Part shown: in pieces, positions 1 to 10,742 of the stretch
Position numbering within the stretch: position 1 is the stretch's first letter
Layout of the letters: the number at the start of each line of letters is the position of its first letter
NCBI GenBank assembly: GCA_047967505.1
Contig: CM106540.1
Source: Dipteris shenzhenensis
Lineage: Eukaryota > Polypodiophyta > Polypodiopsida > Gleicheniales
Reading direction: 5' to 3' (one strand)
DNA: 64,000 bases
Position numbers and translations under genes: made by a program
The notes under the pieces: model-generated
Told to the model about the DNA's origin: nothing
Databases searched by the model: none
What the model saw: only the letters and a program-made list of their open reading frames with translations

Positions 1-470
1 ATGTTCTTCATGTGCAGGTCTCTATCATTGTGGCATCATATAGAGGCCATTGCCCATGCTTGAAGTCCACTATTTGTGATATCATGCATGATAGGTATGT
101 AGGGATGCACCCTTAGTCTACTATATCACTTGGTGCAGAAGGTACATATGAAGCTGGACAAATGTACCAACCTTTCTACATCGAGGTGATTATATCTAAT
201 CTTGATGTAATTTGAATTTTGAAAGTTGTAAGACTTAATTTGAAACTCAAACCTTATAACTTAGTACTTATAGAAAATATTCATCTCATGTGTATTATGC
301 TACATCATACACCGATTATGTACATTACTCAAACTCATACATATATATATATATATATGGATGACATAGAAGATTAGGGTGTTCCGCACCCACTAAAACT
401 TGTGTGCTCTCTCTTCTAGCTCTCCCTCTCTCTCACCCTCTTCCGTTCCGCTTCCATTGTTGAGATCTCT
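1..470 (+). mobile_element. 5' LTR (partial) of a copia retrotransposon
   Basis: The segment just upstream of a plant retrotransposon primer-binding site should be the 5' LTR. It has an alternating TA run at about 340-358 that could serve as its TATA element, followed by a CT-rich U5-like stretch (about 405-470). The left boundary is not resolved and may lie outside the window. No matching 3' LTR was found, so the assignment rests on the primer site and on the gag reading frame downstream. Confidence 0.55.
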
Positions 471-473
471 CAA

Positions 474-485
474 CTGGTATCAGAG
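474..485 (+). other. Primer-binding site for initiator tRNA-Met
   Basis: TGGTATCAGAGC is the standard plant LTR-retrotransposon primer-binding site, complementary to the 3' end of initiator tRNA-Met. It lies two to three bases after the end of the presumed LTR, as expected, and fixes a plus-strand orientation for the element. Confidence 0.8.
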
Positions 486-1925
486 CGTGGGTGCTCTAGC
501 TGAGCCCGGGTGTGAGCCTAGAGCCCAAAGTCTGCTAGTGCAGTTCTATGGGAGGAAGGAGAATCTTTGTTGGGTGACTTTAATTGCATCTTGGTGTGCA
601 GAGACCTTGTAGAAACCTTTGTAAAGTTATTTGAGTGGTTTTTTGTAAGCCAGCAGGGTGGATTTGGAGAGGAAAAAAACGTTTTTTGACGATTCCCCTA
701 TTCCTTTCGACAACAACTGAGAGTCCGAAATGACTTGTAGAGGAAACCATTGGCTGCTTTTGGTGTCCATTGCACTTTAGGAGTTTGAAAACACCTTCAT
801 TATTGAATTTGGCATCATTTTGTTGGAATTTTAACTCATTGTCTCTACTTCAATTTTTTTCTACCAGTGTGTTGGAACTCGAGTTTGAAGCAACCATTTG
901 TAGATCTGTCAATTCTAGTGGACTCAGGAGGTCCTAAAACTTCTGTGTTGCTCATCATCTACACTCCAATGGTGTTTACAAATAGGTCTATTTACAAAAA
1001 CGTTTTTTTTGTCCGTGTGTTGGACTCAGTGATTGGGACCATGGTTTTCAAAACCGTCTATTCCATTGCATTTCGGAGGCCCAAAAACCCCTACCTGCTA
1101 GCTCTTGTCTAATTCCATGGAGATTTGGAGAAGTTTCGTCTCTCTGAGACATCGAATCGTCTGTTTCTCAGTCAAATAATCCATTCAAAGGTTCAAACCT
1201 TTGATTTTTGGATTGTAGCTCAATTGCAAGGGTTGACTTCCCGTTTTCCATTCATGGGTTGGGATTTTGGAGTTCCAGCAGAAGAGAGATATATTTATAG
1301 ATTGTCTTGTTGAGTCTAATTATGTAGTGATACCCATGCTTTGAGGCATCCCAAGTTCTATTGTCACTAGCGGTCATTGTCGTAGGGTTGTGATTTCTAG
1401 GATATACCTTATGCAGATCACCCTGGTTGCAGTCTGAGCCATGTGCACTCATTCATGGTTTGCATTGGGTTGCAATGGATGCTTTACAGGCCATTTGGAT
1501 GCATTTCGATCCTTGTTGGATGTAATGATAGGCCCAAATTGCCTTATGGAATGCTTTATTGATGGGCATTTAGCACATAGATGCTATTTTATGCTGAGGG
1601 ACAACTTTGACATATTGCAATGGATGCACAAGTCGTGCTATGATCTCTTGGATGAGATTTTGTTGATGCATATGCTCATGGAAAACATTTATGCTTGAGG
1701 GATTTTGGCACTTATTGGCATTAGGTTTGCCATTGTTTTGTCATTGCAGGTTGGCATTTTCTTTTGGGCCATATTTGCTCATATGGATGCATAGTATATG
1801 CACATTTTGATGCTTTAAGTCTTGAGTTTTGGTGACACTATCCTTTCTTAAGGCAGACATATTTGGGTGCACCTGATGTTTGGTATGATTCCTCTCTTGC
1901 ACCAGGTACTAGCATTTCATTTGCA
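486..1925 (+). other. Retrotransposon leader, no gene recognised
   Basis: This stretch lies between the primer site and the gag remnant. It is much longer than a usual copia leader. Short open frames occur but none resembles a known protein. It may include a later insertion into the leader. Confidence 0.4.
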
Positions 1926-2965
1926 TCATGGCATCCTCTTCCATGTTTGAAAAATAGTTTTATTAAAAAGTTTGATGGGACAAACTTTTCTTTGTGTGGA
2001 AAGAACAGATAAGGGATGTGCTTATTCAAAAGAAGCAGATTAAACCCTTGGCAAGGATTGGAGGTAAGCCTGCAGATATGTTTGAGGATGATTGGAATGA
2101 GTTGGATGCATTACCAAAGTCTTCTGTTAGACTTCATCTTGCAAAGTTAGTTTATTTCATAGTAGTAAATGAGTAGACTACAGAAGATTTGTGGAAGAAA
2201 CTATGTGCCACTTATGAGAAGGAAACTGCCTCTAATAAAGTTTACCTCATGAAGAGGTTGTTTGAGCTACAAATGAAGGAAAGGGTCTCCACTGCTTCTC
2301 ACTTGAATGAATTCAATATTATTTTCAGCCAACTTCAAACTCAAAAGATGAATTTTGATGCGGAGACTAAGGCAATATTTCTTTTGTGTTCATTGCCATC
2401 CTCACGGGATACCTTTCGTATAGATGTCTCAGTAACTTTGCATTTGGTGGAGTACTGAAGTTTGATGATGTTGTGGGTAGCCAGCTGGCCAAGGAGGTTA
2501 GACAGAAGTCTATGGAAGGCAACAAGCAGGATGCAGCCTTAAATGTGCAAAGGGGTGGATCATAGTTTAGGGGGAAGTTCCAAAAAAGAGGGAAGTCTCG
2601 TAGCAAATCCAAGGCAGGGAACATTGAGTGTTACCATTGTGGCAAGAAGGCCACATGAAAAAGGATTGCTACAATATGAAAAGAGAGCAAAAGGATAAGA
2701 AAAAGAATGCAAATCGGGGTGCAAATAAGAAGGAAGAGAGTCCAAGGGATGACAAAGGAAAAATGAAGATCGAGGAAATCAATGCAATCAATGATAATAG
2801 TGACAATGGCATTCTCTTCATGTCTAGTCTACCTATAGACTTGCTTATCACTTCAGATGATGCATATTCCCAAGATTGGATTTTGGATTCTAGTTCTTCA
2901 TTCCATGTTACTCCCCATAGGGAATGGTTGTCCACTTATGTTAGTGGAAAGACAGGTTGTGTGGG
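1926..2965 (+). pseudogene. Broken copia gag and protease start
   Basis: The frames read as a Ty1/copia Gag (UBN2 / retrotransposon gag type) that packages the element RNA, followed by a zinc knuckle and the beginning of the aspartic protease. Visible landmarks are the N-terminal FDGTNFSLW-type motif (about 1969-1999), a LW.KL...YE segment (about 2189-2220), CYHCG followed in another frame by GHMKKDC (about 2627-2672, together the CX2CX4HX4C knuckle), and WILDSSSSFH (about 2878-2907), where the usual protease DSG reads DSS. A frameshift near 1990, a stop near 2174, further stops after the gag core and a one-base loss inside the zinc knuckle make it non-functional. Homology to copia stops near 2965; integrase, reverse transcriptase and RNase H are absent downstream. 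Confidence 0.8.
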
Positions 2966-3969
2966 GTAAGACCACATGATGGGGAGTAAGCCCCACCATG
3001 TCAAACTTACTCCCCACCTATTGATAATAAGTGAATAAAAGTGGGTCTATATGATAAGTGTCAAAATGAAAAAATGATGCCAATAGTAAATGCATAAACA
3101 ACTTCTACAAAACAGATACAAAAATTAGTTTAAAAATAAGGTGGATCACAAAATGACTAGTGATTATCCATGCTAAAGAATTATCCAATGGGTGTGAATT
3201 AATTGTATGGCACTAGCCCGCCGACCAAAGGCTAGTTGAGAAATCAAAGTCCCTGTTTAGATTAAAAAGTCCCATTAATAATTGAGTCATATAATTAATT
3301 CCATCAATTGGATGAAAAGTAAAAAAAGGGGGACAACTAGAGTTTGCAAAAGTTCCCACCAAAATTAAGAAATTTTAATAGTATTGAGTTTGACAAACAC
3401 AATATTGAAAAAAGATGTTGTATCCTCAGGCAGTCCAGGTTCCGAGGTTAGGGTCCACTTACCTGCCACCATCCAAACAAACTAGGTGTTAGAATAGCAT
3501 AGTTACGTTTGGGTAGACAGGTAATGCATGTTTTCCCCGGCTTATTATCGCTTTACCTAGGAATATAGACAACCATATGGATTCTTAGTTAATTTAAAAA
3601 ATGTTTTAGTCACAAGTGGAGTAAGGAGCGAATGAGAGCATGGGTTGAGAAAGGATTAGTGGAGGTATAGGAGGGGGTGACTGGTGGGGTGAGGTGGACT
3701 CAGTCAGCTCTCTTGATCAAATTGATTGCCCCTATCAATCCTCTTGGCTTCATCTTGGTTAGATTTGTTGAATTTGTTGGCTCAGTTTGCTTTCTTGATT
3801 CAGTCTTCTTCCTTGTGATGGGGATGAGGATCTGATCCCTTGTCCTTGCCAAAACTCATGCAAAATTTTTGGAGGTGGGGTTCATTGACTCCTTCAATCA
3901 CTCCCTTCTACCTCTCTTTGTTTGGTGTCCATGCTCGTGAACTCGTCGACCTACTCACTAAGTATTTCT
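2966..3969. other. AT-rich unassigned DNA
   Basis: No gene is seen. About 3440-3552 contains, on the minus strand, a diverged copy of a repeat found again at 49406 and 51902 (see the repeat R entries). The remainder is AT-rich and shows no recognisable feature. Confidence 0.5.
3440..3552 (-). repeat. Repeat R, diverged copy 3
   Basis: On the minus strand, TTTGGATGGTGGCAGGTAAG and, some 50 bp away, words resembling GATAA..AGG..GGGG and ACCTGTCT... keep the order seen in copies 1 and 2. Only about 100 bp are shared and the match is imperfect. Confidence 0.45.
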
Positions 3970-4313
3970 TGTAGGATCCCGTAGGATAGAATAGATGCAT
4001 CTTGCAAGAGGTGTGAGAGCACAATGAAAGAAAGATGGTAGATTTCTATTATGATTGTGAGAGAGAGGACTCTCTCTTATAGAAAGGGGGAGAAGGTAAT
4101 ACCTTCCCTACATAGTGGCAATTAGCCCCTACATTAGTGGGAATCAATCCCTACATCAGTGGGATTGCCTTTGTCTTACATCATCACTTAGGTCACACAA
4201 TAGACACATCATAGCACTTGATGTGCCTTTACAATACACACAAACACACATGTGACTCCCCTAGATGCACACATGCACCATAGTGCAAGCCCTTGATCAT
4301 ACTTACCCCAACA
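3970..4313 (-). repeat. 3' LTR of the compact element
   Basis: This is the left copy of the 344-bp LTR. It aligns without gaps to 5706-6049 with ten substitutions by eye. It is the 3' LTR because the element reads on the minus strand. Confidence 0.92.
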
Positions 4314-4328
4314 AACCCCCCCTCAAGG
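4314..4328 (-). other. Polypurine tract
   Basis: On the minus strand this reads as a run of G residues in a purine-rich context directly before the 3' LTR, the expected plus-strand primer for reverse transcription. Confidence 0.7.
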
Positions 4329-4561
4329 GGTTGTCTCTTGCAGTGTCAAGGATACATCTAGCCTCATAGTTTCTCAAGCCATCTCATGGTGGTCAAGGAT
4401 TAATCTATGGCTAGGATCTCATGCTAGCAAGGGTTCCCAAGGGTGTGAGGTTCACAGAAATGGGATAGTCAAAACACATATCACATGGCCTACATCATAT
4501 GGTGACCAGAGGTGATTTACATAACATATTCTTTTTGGAGTACTACTCCAGGCAGAGAACC

Positions 4562-4828
4562 TCAAAATTTGACCAAGTGATGATAAACAAAAAAGACAAA
4601 GTGCCTAAAAAGCGTAGTCTTCATTTTCTTCATTTGTTGATGGAGTTCTTCCTTCAGGCATAATTGCTTTGTTGTTGAAGTAGTCCTTCTTGTTACTTTT
4701 TCTTTTGTAGACTTCTTTCCATTCACAACATTCCATATCTTCTTTTTCATAAGCATAAACTTGGCTTTTGTTTGCCAAGTATGGAAACTAGTTCCATCCA
4801 ACTTCTCAAAAAAGGTCTTAGCTTCCAT
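4562..4828 (-). CDS. Short copia Gag N-terminal fragment (88 aa)
   Basis: The frame begins with an ATG at 4828-4826 and runs 88 codons. Its N-terminus (FEKLDGTSFHTWQTKAKFML, about residues 7-26) matches the conserved first helices of copia Gag, where F.KLDG..F..W is typical. A full copia Gag is several times longer and carries a zinc knuckle; neither is seen here. The frame turns lysine/threonine-rich and loses similarity after about residue 40. It could be a residual coding relic or a packaging signal region kept for RNA mobilisation. It lies inside the only structurally complete LTR element of the window. Confidence 0.65.
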   Translation of the reverse strand: MEAKTFFEKLDGTSFHTWQTKAKFMLMKKKIWNVVNGKKSTKEKVTRRTTSTTKQLCLKEELHQQMKKMKTTLFRHFVFFVYHHLVKF

Positions 4829-5691
4829 GGCAAGGTCTTACCCGAGGGCAGTGTCTAGTGCCTTACAAGTGAAAATATGAGCAATAAAAAATAATCCTTC
4901 AAAGTACAAGCATTTAGTGTAGCAAAGACTTGTAACCAAATTCCATACTACAAATCAATGATGCTTTCACTTGCATGCTTCATAGAGGTGGCTAAATGAA
5001 AGTATTTCAACCAAATCCAAGTGTAGCAACTTAAAGCAAAGCTGTAGCCATAGTTGTACTAAAGTTATTCAATACTTTAAAACATTAGAAATGCTAAAGT
5101 AGCATCTAATGTAGCATCAAACTCGCAACCTTGTCAAAACTGTCCAAAACAGAGACCAGAACTTGGAGGGTGCAATTCTCATAGCTCATAGCTCTATTCA
5201 AGGGGATTTTTATGCAAAAAGAAGGGCCTTATACCAGAGAAGAGCTAGCAGCAAGGAGGGGCGATATGTTGTGCCAGGTCGCCATAGCCAGGCTTGAGAA
5301 GACAGATTGGTTTTTCATCGTTTTCTCCTCCATCTCTTGTCCAAATGAGCTCAGATTTCAACAGTAGCTTGCCCTCAGTGTCATCTAGCACGAGCTCCGA
5401 GGAATTTGTAGATAGGTAAGTACAGAGGTAGCATTGCACGAAATTTTGTCAAAGAGTTTGAGTGTTGGCATTGTGCGTACAGTCGAAATTTCTCTGATTG
5501 CTTGTAGCTGGAAGTTTGCCCATACATGAGGAGTTTGTAGCTCAAAGGGTTTGGGCAATGGTCGTTTATAGGCAGAGAACAAAGCTCTCAAAGATTTGGG
5601 GAAGATGAAGGAAAATGGAGAAGATGAGAAACTAGTAGTTTATGCTAGAGATAGCATCTAATGCTAGGCTAGGGTAGATCTAGAACCTAAA
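4829..5691 (-). other. Untranslated leader of the compact element
   Basis: This is the interval between primer site and gag on the minus strand. Short open frames at 5245-5439 and 5385-5591 (minus) overlap one another and have no recognisable similarity. It may be leader sequence or captured host DNA. Confidence 0.4.
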
Positions 5692-5703
5692 GCTCTGATA
5701 CCA
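5692..5703 (-). other. Primer-binding site (initiator tRNA-Met)
   Basis: The plus strand reads GCTCTGATACCA, the reverse complement of the plant LTR primer site. It is two bases inside the 5' LTR of the minus-strand element. Confidence 0.9.
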
Positions 5704-5705
5704 TT

Positions 5706-6049
5706 TGTAGGATCCTGTAGGATAGAATAGATGCATCTTGCAAGAGGTGTGAGAGCACAATGAAAGAAAGATGGTAGATTTCTATTATGATTGTGAGAGA
5801 GAGGACTCTCTCTTATAGAAAGGGGGAGAAGGTAATACCTTCCCTACACAGTGGCAATCAGCCCCTACATCAGTGGGAATCAATCCCTACATCAGTGGGA
5901 CTGCCTTTGTCTTACATCATCACTTAGGTCACACACTAGACACATCATAGCACTTGATGTGCCTTTACAACACACACAAACACACATGTAACTTCCCTAG
6001 ATGCACACATGCACCATAGAGCAAGCCCTTGATCATACTTACCCCAACA
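5706..6049 (-). repeat. 5' LTR of the compact element
   Basis: This is the right copy of the 344-bp LTR, bordered by TG and CA and followed by the TTTCT target duplication at 6050-6054. Confidence 0.92.
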
Positions 6050-7217
6050 TTTCTCTCCTTCTTTTCTCGCCTTCTTGTTTTGATTCACTCCTCTCTTCTC
6101 CATTGATACCTAAGTTGAGATCTTGTTCTAACATTTGTTAGCTCCATCATTCACCAATGTTGATTTGCTTACTCTCCATTGGCTTTCCACTACATAAACC
6201 TGCACAGTGCTAAGCAGGATTGCCAAATGTTAACACTGAATGCGTGTCATAACTAGTGGTTTCACTCTTCAATCCACGGCCTTTTGATCATCCAAGTTTG
6301 GAGGGCAATTCACTTTTCTAGATGGACAAGTGAGAGCGGAGTGAATGCAAATCTATGGTGTGTGTAAAGTGTGAGGGAGAGGGGGGGGGGGGGGCAAAGA
6401 TGCAATCCAATATGAAATGAATACTTGAGGAAAGAGAGAGAGAGACAGAGAGAGAGATGTGTCACAACAACTCTTCGGTTGAGATACAATAGCTCAGCCT
6501 TGTACACTACACACTCAAGTATCTTTTGTAGCATGAACAACCCTAGAACATAGGTACACATGACTCATGATTGACACTCGTGACTCATCATCCTTATGTA
6601 CATGACTCACGATTGACACTCACGAGCGGTACTACCCTCCGCATTTACCATGCTTGTCTTGGTAAGGCAGAACCATTACTTTGTATTAGTCTATGTAGTC
6701 TGACTTTGCCTAGACGTATCCTTGTGCCTAGCTTCAATGGCGCCCTTTGTTCGGTGGTTTGACTTAGGTTCAATTAGCATAGTGGAAGTTTTCTTGGCCT
6801 TTGTATTGGGTGTGCATCTTTGACTCCTTTTGTCATTCATTGTCGCTTCCCTTTTCGTCTAGCACCAACCGCCTATTGCACATGACCTTGGGGGCCTTAA
6901 TGTGTGATCTAGGCTTGGAATGATTCTTCCTTCTCCAAAGTCTTCGACTGTCATTGCCTTATGCTATTTGCTTCATTCTCTTGGAGGCTTTTAGCTCCTC
7001 CTTCAGTCTTCTATCAGCGAGATCTTCTTCATCCTTCATTGAACTCCTACTTCATATGCAAAATATATGTACTAAAGATTTCCCCTCTCATTGAAATGAT
7101 TTTGTTAAGCCTCTCTCTCTCTGTCTCTCTGTCTCTCTGTCTCTCTCTCTCTCTCTGCCCCCCCCCCCCCCCCCCCCCCATTTCATGTGTAGAGGATGGC
7201 TCATGGAGGATGATGGC

Positions 7218-7250
<33 letters not shown>

Positions 7251-7330
7251 CCCCCAATATCATGTCTAGAGGATGGCTCATGGAGGATGAAGGCATTCCA
7301 TAACTTGAAGGAGGAGAGAGACAAAGCATA
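6050..7330. repeat. Simple-sequence-rich intergenic region
   Basis: It contains a 14-base G run (6381-6394), a GA stretch (about 6430-6463), a short duplication of a TGACTCATGATTGACACTC-like word near 6555 and 6602, CT repeats (about 7112-7156), a 22-base C run (7158-7179) and another CT/C run (about 7219-7256). The CT/C block plus the following AGAGGATGGCTCATGGAGGA segment occurs twice (about 7189-7222 and 7265-7300), a local duplication. No gene is seen. Confidence 0.75.
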
Positions 7331-9440
7331 AGCATGTTGACTCAAAAAATCTTCTCTCTCTAATCACATAGGACCCAAGTACAATGTTCATAGCCTCATG
7401 AGCTTATTTGTGTGACATCACCCCATATGTCTCTCACTCACACATCATTAACTACATCACGCTATCTCATCTATCCTAACCACTCACACCAATCAAAAGC
7501 ACACACAACTCACACCAATCTCACACATGCACTACTCTCACACCCTCTTGCACACACATTGATTCACACTAACTCCCTCAATTACAACTTGCATTCCAAT
7601 GTCCCCCTGAAACTATACTTTGAAAATATTTAGGGCCCTCCTATTGAACACTGAAACTATTTTTAAAGTACAACGCATCCATTATGTTATAATGGGTCAC
7701 TCACAGTCTTTGAAAGATGTGCTTTTAGAAATTCATTCCAAGGCCATCTCAGTGGTAGCCGACGTGAAGTTCATGTTTGAGTCATGCACTTGGCTTTCAA
7801 CACATCATTGAAACATGAGCTCAAAAACTCATAGAGTTTATGCTATATTTGACTTTTTAGTATTTACTTTACAATATGACTTTTTGTAACCTAGATATTA
7901 AAGTGATTGGCTTGAAAAATACTCTAATGCAAGCATTGGCCACCTTAATAATATGCCTTGTTGGCAAAGTAATAAAAACAAAGTGAATGTGCTTATGTTC
8001 AAGACGTCTTGGGATCCCTCCTAATTCTTTAAAGACTTATACATGGCTAATGGTGTAGTCCTCTTAATTTTGATGTCTAGTGTGCCCGAATAGTAGAATA
8101 GAAAGAAAGCAAATGGTTTTTTTGGGGGGAGAAGAGGATGAGCGATGGGGTGGCATGAGTTTGTTAGTTTTTCTTTTTGTGTGATGGAGCATGCAAGGTA
8201 TACATACATGTTCATTATCATTTCTTTGGGATTTCAAAATAAAAATACGATTGAGCTATTCAAAGCGCACACTTACCATGCCATTTGTTAGTGGTTGAGC
8301 CAAGGTTTGATAGATCTAAAGCTAGTTTGAACTTGGTAAAAATGAGAGTTAATGGAAGGATGAAAGAGTTCCAAGCACATTTTTAGGGTCTTCAAACAAT
8401 AGCCCATGAGTTGTTCATTGTCTATGATATTGAGGACTTAGCTAAGTGTTGAATCTTTTAAGTTTTCCATGCTCAAATTTATGGTATATTTCCTTTAAAA
8501 TGGTTTGGAAATTCATTAAAATCATTGAGAAGAACATTATTTCTTGTAACTTTTATGTCTGTCTTGAATTGCTTCAAGAAGAGAATTAAAACAACAATCA
8601 TACCATTATAGTCTTATCATGCAATAATGTAAGGATGATGAAGGGGTTGATACAAAACATGGCTCACATAATCCATAGAGTCCTACCAAAAATGGGTTGA
8701 ATATAACTGACTTTCTATAGTAATTGACTTGTTATATATAGTAAATATTATGAATAAAAACTACACACCACCAATAAAAGATCCTCACAAATATTTAGAA
8801 GTCAAAACATAACTCCACTATATTACTATGTTGACTAGTGAAGCACCACTTCACATATTGGTTGTTGTAAAATGGAAGCCTCATTAAGGACCTTAATGTA
8901 CATTTAGAACAAACTAAATCTGCTAAGCATCTAAGATCGCTTTGTTAAGACTATGCAACCATAGCGTGCATTAAGAAAAATAATATCCATTGTCTTGAGT
9001 GGCCACACACATTTGAGGAGGTAGGAGGAAGTTGTGGGAAGTCAGTTGGGTTTAGGAGGGTAGAATGGGAGAGTAGAATACCAATTTTACTTTTTTTTCA
9101 ATGAAATTTGTGAGAGACTTTTTTACATGATTTATGCAAAATATAATTAGGATTTATGATCTCCACAAAAATAGTTGAGCTCAAAATGGAGATGAACTTG
9201 ACATTAACCCAAGTTTTTGTGAGCATGAGCGGATGAAAGAAAAAGGGGAATGAGGGATGGCCTTTTATATGTGACTCAAAGAAGAAAATACGAGTTTAAA
9301 AGAAGCTAAAACTAAGGTTTAGTGTAAGATGTCCAAATTTCCAAAGTTGGAGAAAACCGTCAAATTTTTTAACTTTTTGCCAAGAAAAGAAATGGGGAAA
9401 TCTATGTCAAACAAGTTGTATACATTCAAAAGGCCTAGAA
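7331..9440. other. Unassigned AT-rich intergenic DNA
   Basis: Only short open frames occur, with no start context, codon bias or recognisable similarity. I see no gene, RNA gene or repeat structure beyond small A/T-rich stretches. Confidence 0.5.
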
Positions 9441-9476
9441 GCTGAGAGAAAAAGAAGAAGAAGAAGAGGAAGAAGA

Positions 9477-9600
9477 GAGAGAGAGAGAAAGGGGGTAGAG
9501 AGAAAGGGGGAGAAAAAAATGGGGAGAGAGAGAAAGGGGGTAGAGAGAAAGGGGGAGAAAAAAATGGGGAGAGAGAGAAAGGGGGAGATAAAATGGGGAC
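9477..9600 (+). repeat. 45-bp purine-rich minisatellite
   Basis: A GA/G-rich unit repeats with a 45-bp period: the AAAGGGGGTAG word recurs at 9488 and 9533, followed by AAAAAAATGGGG each time. There are two full copies and one partial copy. Open frames on the opposite strand are proline/serine/phenylalanine-rich artefacts of the repeat. Confidence 0.85.
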
Positions 9601-10742
9601 CAAAATAGCAAAAAATCCACATCATTTTCCCTTTCTTAAACAGAAACACCTTTACTAAATCCTTCCAGGCCAAAAACCTTGCAGTTGGGGATTTTGGGAA
9701 AATGTAATTAGGGGAAATTAAAAGAGATTCTAGGAATAATTAAAATGAATGGATATTTTTGCGGGATTCACGTGAGGGAAGCAGAAAATACGGCGTACGT
9801 ACAGGGATTGCGTCACGCTAACGTAGGAAGGTATATATATACGGTTAGAAAGGTATAGATACAGCGTACATGTAGACGAGTGGCGTACGTCTCCTTCGTA
9901 TGCTCGACAGTCGAGGTGCACATCTGCAGTTTGATGTTGTGGATTCTTGGAAAAGTCGTAACGAATCGCGAGATTTGTAGCTTCTTTTTGCTGTTGATTT
10001 GTGGGTTTTGCAGCTGGATGCTTGCTGTTCACTGTTGATTTCGGCAGTAGCCGCCCTCGATCTTCGCTCCTGCCCGCCGCGCATGGATTCATCGCGCATT
10101 CACTTCCAACGAGCTCGCTATATAGTACCTCCCCGGGTGGAGCATCCACACAATGCAGCAAGCTGTCCAGAGTCCAGATGCTAGCGAGTCATTGAATGGA
10201 ATGTGTGTGTCACTGTGTGTGTGTATGATGTGAGAGAGAGAAAGAGAGAGAGAGCGCTCCGCCAATATGTAAAGCACCCTACAGTGCAGGCACTGTCGAG
10301 TGTGGACGCTGGTATGAGTGAATGGAGTACAGAGAGGTGCCGGAACTAGTAAAATTAAGCTCTGTGAGCATGAGTGCGTGGTTGAGTGCCTGAGTGAGTG
10401 AGGGTAGAGCTGCCATGAGTGTGCAACTGTGCAAATCCGCACTGCGTATACGTCTGTGAGATGAGTACACCAGAGAGGCTCTTTAGGCAGAGAGGCCTTC
10501 TAACTCTGGAGTAGCTTGTTCGTGCTCGCCCTGCCCTGTGGAGTTTGAGGGCACGCAGAGGAGCTAACAGACTGTGATTTTACGCGAGGAAGTGTTGTCC
10601 ATTGTCGGCGGATTTCGTCTACGAGCTGCGAGAAAAGAGCCTGCCTGTCTGAGTGAGCGTAAGGGAGTCCCAGGGCAGCTCCTAAGTCTAAGAGGGTCGG
10701 ACGGTGCTTGAGGAGGGAGAAGTAGGAAGAGAGGGAGACAAG
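9601..10742 (+). promoter_or_regulatory. Promoter and 5' leader of the O-fucosyltransferase-like gene
   Basis: GC content rises and ACGT-core words cluster (about 9793-9895), as is common in plant promoters. A TATATA element lies at 10119-10124 in a GC-rich context. A GA microsatellite (about 10231-10256) lies in the presumed transcribed leader. If the TATA element is used, the leader is about 590 nt, long for a plant gene, and could contain an intron that cannot be placed from sequence alone. The boundary with the upstream intergenic DNA is arbitrary. Confidence 0.45.

Larger units (their letters stand above)
3970..6049 (-). mobile_element. Complete compact non-autonomous copia LTR element
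   Basis: Two 344-bp direct repeats (3970-4313 and 5706-6049) both start TG and end CA, and they bracket a 1,392-bp interior. The 5-bp target duplication TTTCT is present on both sides (3965-3969 and 6050-6054). The reverse complement of the initiator-Met primer site lies just inside the right LTR, and a purine tract (on the minus strand) lies just inside the left LTR, so transcription runs on the minus strand. The interior encodes only a short copia Gag N-terminus and no polymerase. Ten substitutions, mostly transitions, separate the two LTRs. The element must have moved with proteins supplied in trans. It is larger than a classic TRIM and smaller than a LARD. Confidence 0.92.

Noticed and set aside
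9319-9673. Minus-strand frames with regular proline/serine repeats
   Set aside because: They reflect the 45-bp minisatellite.
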